Assembly: GCA_016212735.1 (NCBI GenBank)
Contig: JACRDZ010000026.1
Span: 1-13,618, forward strand
DNA: 13,618 bases
From: Candidatus Firestoneibacteriota bacterium
GTDB taxonomy: Bacteria; JACRDZ01
Direction: 5' to 3'
Shown piece by piece: positions 13,282 through 13,618 of the stretch. A program made the translations under genes and the position numbers. The notes below the pieces were generated by a model, which was not told the origin of the DNA, searched no databases, and saw only the letters and a program-made list of their open reading frames with translations. The stretch's first letter is position 1. Each line of letters opens with the position of its first letter.

Positions 13282-13618
13282 TTATTCAAGTGCATAGATA
13301 TATCCATCACTTGAGCCAAAATAAACGATTCCATCTACTACACTAGGAGAAGATCTAATCCCTTTCTCTGTTTCATATTTCCATACAAGCTCCCCTGTTC
13401 TTAATTTAAGGCAATAAACAAAACCATCCCATGAACCAAAATATACATATCTGTTAACAATTGCTGGAGAAGAGTAAATATCTCCAAAAGTTAAAAAATC
13501 CCATTCTTTTTCACCTGTATGCATATTTATACCATAAATACGATTATCAAAAGATCCTGCAATAATAATTTCATATTCTCCGCTTATAGAAGAAACAACA
13601 GGTCCTGTTGTTTTAAAA
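13282..13618 (-). CDS. PQQ-like beta-propeller repeat protein, N-terminus beyond window
   Basis: Only the last 111 residues are in the window; the reading is open to the right edge, so the internal Met codon at 13524 is not the true start. It shows about two and a half copies of the ~40-residue PQQ-enzyme blade: AGSFDNRIYGINMHTGEKEW, FGSWDGFVYCLKLRTGELVW and FGSSDGYIYALE, with YSSPAIV and RSSPSVV between them. These GS-DG-Y-L-TGE-W blades form a propeller, as in BamB-like or quinoprotein-like proteins. Catalytic PQQ use is not shown; most such proteins are binding scaffolds, often exported. It lies just upstream of the diguanylate cyclase gene, so it may be its functional partner, but the missing N-terminus hides whether it has a signal peptide or extra domains. 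Confidence 0.88.
   Translation of the reverse strand, partial: FKTTGPVVSSISGEYEIIIAGSFDNRIYGINMHTGEKEWDFLTFGDIYSSPAIVNRYVYFGSWDGFVYCLKLRTGELVWKYETEKGIRSSPSVVDGIVYFGSSDGYIYALE

Overview
The window is AT-rich and reads as chromosomal DNA of a Gram-negative bacterium. Signs of an outer membrane are a lipoprotein with a lipobox and C-terminal beta-barrel-like domains ending in an aromatic residue. A small c-type cytochrome, a TusA/SirA-like sulfur carrier, a B12-binding radical SAM enzyme and a pyruvoyl-dependent arginine decarboxylase suggest an anaerobic or facultative lineage such as Desulfobacterota or a neighbouring candidate phylum. That placement is inference; no marker here fixes the taxon.

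Layout. Positions 1-1831 hold a minus-strand operon: a one-haem c-type cytochrome, a membrane-anchored cytochrome b5-fold protein and a divergent phosphoglycerate kinase cut by the window edge. A plus-strand block follows (1955-4068): a cation diffusion facilitator, a CDP-paratose 2-epimerase-like SDR, and the first ~20 codons of a sugar nucleotidyltransferase. That last reading ends abruptly where the minus-strand radical SAM gene (4053-5516) begins. A TusA-like gene (5652-5891) converges on a frameshifted, 5'-truncated outer-membrane protein gene (5872-6515). Behind it are two tandem paralogues (6527-8040) sharing a C-terminal barrel-like domain; one carries an added lipoprotein/PEGA N-terminus.

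A repeat-filled spacer (8079-8272) with a perfect 28-bp palindrome separates these from a minus-strand DAGK-family lipid kinase (8312-9205). Next is a lone secreted protein of unknown function (9615-10205) with a near-consensus promoter. The right third is minus-strand: a PQQ-like beta-propeller protein (cut by the window edge), a GAF-GGDEF diguanylate cyclase, rsmE, tRNA-Phe with its own promoter, and pyruvoyl-dependent arginine decarboxylase.

The most striking observation is inside rsmE. A 165-bp imperfect palindrome with 11-bp perfect inverted ends, flanked by TTA on both sides and richer in G+C than its surroundings, sits in frame. It adds about 56 residues to a protein that would otherwise have normal family length. 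This looks like a non-autonomous palindromic element that inserted into a housekeeping gene and left it open. Other observations are a PGK and an SDR that both lack catalytic residues, and two genes caught in decay. I see no CRISPR array, transposase, integrase or recognised defence system.
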